Translations under genes and position numbers: made by a program
From: Paenibacillus_AR sp051594765
GTDB taxonomy: Bacteria; Bacillota; Bacilli; Paenibacillales; NBRC-103111
Direction of reading: 5' to 3'
Length of the DNA stretch: 64,000 nucleotides
NCBI RefSeq assembly: GCF_051594765.1
Contig: NZ_JBPPGJ010000012.1
Location: 127,997-191,996 of the forward strand
Notes under the pieces: generated by a model
The model's database searches: none
Seen by the model: only the letters and a program-made list of their open reading frames with translations
Told to the model about the DNA's origin: nothing
In this document: one piece after another, positions 62,553 to 64,000 of the stretch
How the letters are laid out: each line of letters starts with the position of its first letter
Position numbering within the stretch: position 1 is the stretch's first letter

Positions 62553-63734
62553 TTACTTGAAGCTATACTGACCGGATGGATTCCACAGAAGGAATTCATC
62601 AATACCCTGATCCAGCCCCGCCTGGATCTGCTCCTGGACCTGCTTATTCCCGTAAGTCTGGTGCGGTTTCACCCATTTTGCCGTAAAATCCTGCAGCCAC
62701 GGCCGGATCCGTGCCGTCTTATGGCTTGCGGCCGTCTTCTTGCTGGCTTCGGCTGCATCAGACAGAGCCTTTGCTACCACATCATAGGGCTTCAAATCAG
62801 GGTTCGTAATATTATACATCCCCTTGGAATAATGCGAAGGATAGATCATGGGGCAGATGACGTCGACTACGGGAGCAATGGCCTCCCATTTCTGGCCGAT
62901 GCCCATATCATCCTTTGAGGAAGTCGTAAGCCCGAATACATCGGCGGATAGGACGACATTCGGAAGCTGATCTCTTGCCCGTGTTAGAAAATCAACGATC
63001 GCCTCCGATTTATTCGATCCCTCCGGATTCCGATATTGGACCTGCTCATCCACTTTCTTCGCATTATCGGGAAAGCGCACATAATCAAATTGAATCTCGT
63101 CAAAACCCAACGCCGCGGCTTCTTTGGCAATTGCAATGTTATAGTTCCATACCTGATCGTCGTACGGATCGACCCATGAGACCCCTTTTCCGTCCCTCCA
63201 GATTCCCCCACCTTTTTTCTGCATGGCATAGGAAGTCTTCTTGGAAGCCAGGAACGGATCCTTAAATATGACCACGCGTCCGATGGTATAGATGCCCTTG
63301 GCCTTCAATTGCTTCACCTTCTCCGCCATGTCCGGCACAATCTCTTTCCCATCAGCTTGAATCTCGTTCACCAGCGGAACGTTTGACGGGTAGGTGACCT
63401 GCCCGGAATCGTTCTTCACATCCAATACCATTGCGTTCAGGTCGGTTTCTTCAACCAGCTTCACAAGCTTATCGTACTTCGCGCCGCTCATGTTCCAAGC
63501 GCTCACGTAAATTCCCTTCACCTTTACCTCGCTCTTTTTCGGAGCTTCGGCAGCCGGACTTTCTGCTGCAGCAGGCGCGGGTGTAGGAGTCGTCGCAATG
63601 GGGCTAACCGAGTTCGCCTCATCGTCAATAGAATAAGGGGCAGCTCCCCCCTGATTGCGGTTCTGCCCGCATCCGCTAAGTGCAATACTACAGGCTATTA
63701 TTCCGGCCATAGGGCCTATCAGCACTCGGTTCAT
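62553..63734 (-). CDS. DUF4015 putative glycoside hydrolase, lipoprotein
   Basis: 393 residues from the ATG at 63734 with GGGAGGG. Lipobox SIALSGC (Cys near residue 21), low-complexity Pro/Ala linker (about 40-65), then a (beta/alpha)8-like domain: VKGIYVSAWNMSGAKYDKLVKLVEETDLNAMVLDVKNDSG, YTIGRVVIFKDPFLA, LGFDEIQFDYVRFPD and LSADVFGLTTS. Matches the DUF4015 (PF13200) family; the DYVRFP segment is characteristic. Substrate unknown. Confidence 0.87.
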   Translation of the reverse strand: MNRVLIGPMAGIIACSIALSGCGQNRNQGGAAPYSIDDEANSVSPIATTPTPAPAAAESPAAEAPKKSEVKVKGIYVSAWNMSGAKYDKLVKLVEETDLNAMVLDVKNDSGQVTYPSNVPLVNEIQADGKEIVPDMAEKVKQLKAKGIYTIGRVVIFKDPFLASKKTSYAMQKKGGGIWRDGKGVSWVDPYDDQVWNYNIAIAKEAAALGFDEIQFDYVRFPDNAKKVDEQVQYRNPEGSNKSEAIVDFLTRARDQLPNVVLSADVFGLTTSSKDDMGIGQKWEAIAPVVDVICPMIYPSHYSKGMYNITNPDLKPYDVVAKALSDAAEASKKTAASHKTARIRPWLQDFTAKWVKPHQTYGNKQVQEQIQAGLDQGIDEFLLWNPSGQYSFK

Positions 63735-63860
63735 TCTAGTCCCTCCCCCTGTTTTGGGGATAGTATCCCACACAGGGGAGAAGGGTATAGCTTGTGAGTC
63801 ATGGGAGCTAACCCAATATTCGCAGCGGGAAATTCTACGATGCTGCAGGAACGTTCAATC

Positions 63861-63899
63861 AAAACAAAGAAGCCTCTAAGCAATATGCTTAGAGGCTTC
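63861..63899 (-). terminator. Terminator of the rRNA operon
   Basis: GAAGCCTCTAAG/CTTAGAGGCTTC 12-bp stem followed by TTTGTTTT on the minus strand. Confidence 0.9.
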
Positions 63900-63904
63900 T
63901 CAGT

Positions 63905-64000
63905 GCTTGGCGACGTCCTACTCTCCCAGGACCCTGCGGTCCAAGTACCATCGGCGCTGGAGGGCTTAACGGTCGTGTTCGAGATGGGAACGCGTGGTTC
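63905..64000 (-). rRNA. rrf: 5S ribosomal RNA (3' part)
   Basis: Minus strand shows CGTTCCCAT, CGAACACG, GTTAAG, CAGCGCCGATGGTA and GGGAGAGTAGGACG, ending in GCCAAGC: the 3' 96 nt of 5S rRNA. The 5' end and the rest of the operon lie beyond the right edge. Confidence 0.95.

Overview
The window reads as a spore-forming, flagellated, moderately GC-rich Gram-positive bacterium of the Paenibacillus type. Evidence: spoIID, spoIIQ, spoIIID, spoIIR and an SspP-like spore protein; the mbl-flhO-flhP cluster; csaB (pyruvylation of the wall polymer that holds SLH proteins) together with a subtilase carrying three SLH domains; and a complex I operon without nuoEFG. Genus-level assignment is inference from gene content and order.

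Layout. 1-6.8 kb: envelope and lipid genes (partial tagO/wecA-like, csaB, DUF5693 membrane protein, pgcA, fabZ, pgsA). 6.9-14.5 kb: EpuA-like, flhP, flhO, mbl, spoIIID, spoIIQ, spoIID, murA, ywzB. 14.6-17.3 kb: SLH-anchored subtilase. 17.5-27.8 kb: nuoABCDHIJKLMN. 28.1-35.4 kb: atpZIBEFHAGDC. 35.6-37.5 kb: wecB/mnaA and upp. 37.8-40.5 kb: rpiB-ywlG-glyA under a ZTP riboswitch. 40.6-44.0 kb: ywlE, mntP, tsaC, spoIIR. 44.2-45.5 kb: an HD-GYP protein and a 51-residue gene behind an excellent sigma-G promoter. 45.6-48.8 kb: prmC, prfA, ychF. 48.9-51.1 kb: a DUF6492 protein and a ManC-like protein. 51.2-53.9 kb: tadA behind a DnaA-box cluster, then a GntR/ABC exporter operon. 53.9-54.2 kb: tRNA-Arg and tRNA-Pro. 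54.3-55.3 kb: a deacetylase lipoprotein. 55.4-56.3 kb: an unexplained structured block and a small spore-gene operon. 56.4-64 kb: tRNA-Ser, serS, pdxT, pdxS, dacA, guaB, a DUF4015 lipoprotein and the 3' part of a 5S rRNA.

Almost everything up to 44 kb and after 55.6 kb is on the minus strand. The block 5S-guaB-dacA-pdxS-pdxT-serS-tRNA-Ser matches the origin-proximal right arm of Bacillus subtilis, while murA-atp-upp-glyA-ywlE-prfA matches its left arm. Here both lie together and point the same way, so oriC probably lies beyond the right end (inference).

No CRISPR array, prophage, insertion sequence or large biosynthetic cluster was seen. The least ordinary content is regulatory and small: the ZTP riboswitch, the DnaA-box cluster in the tadA leader, sigma-G controlled small genes, a sigma-D promoter inside the end of mbl, and the structured block at 55.43-55.64 kb.
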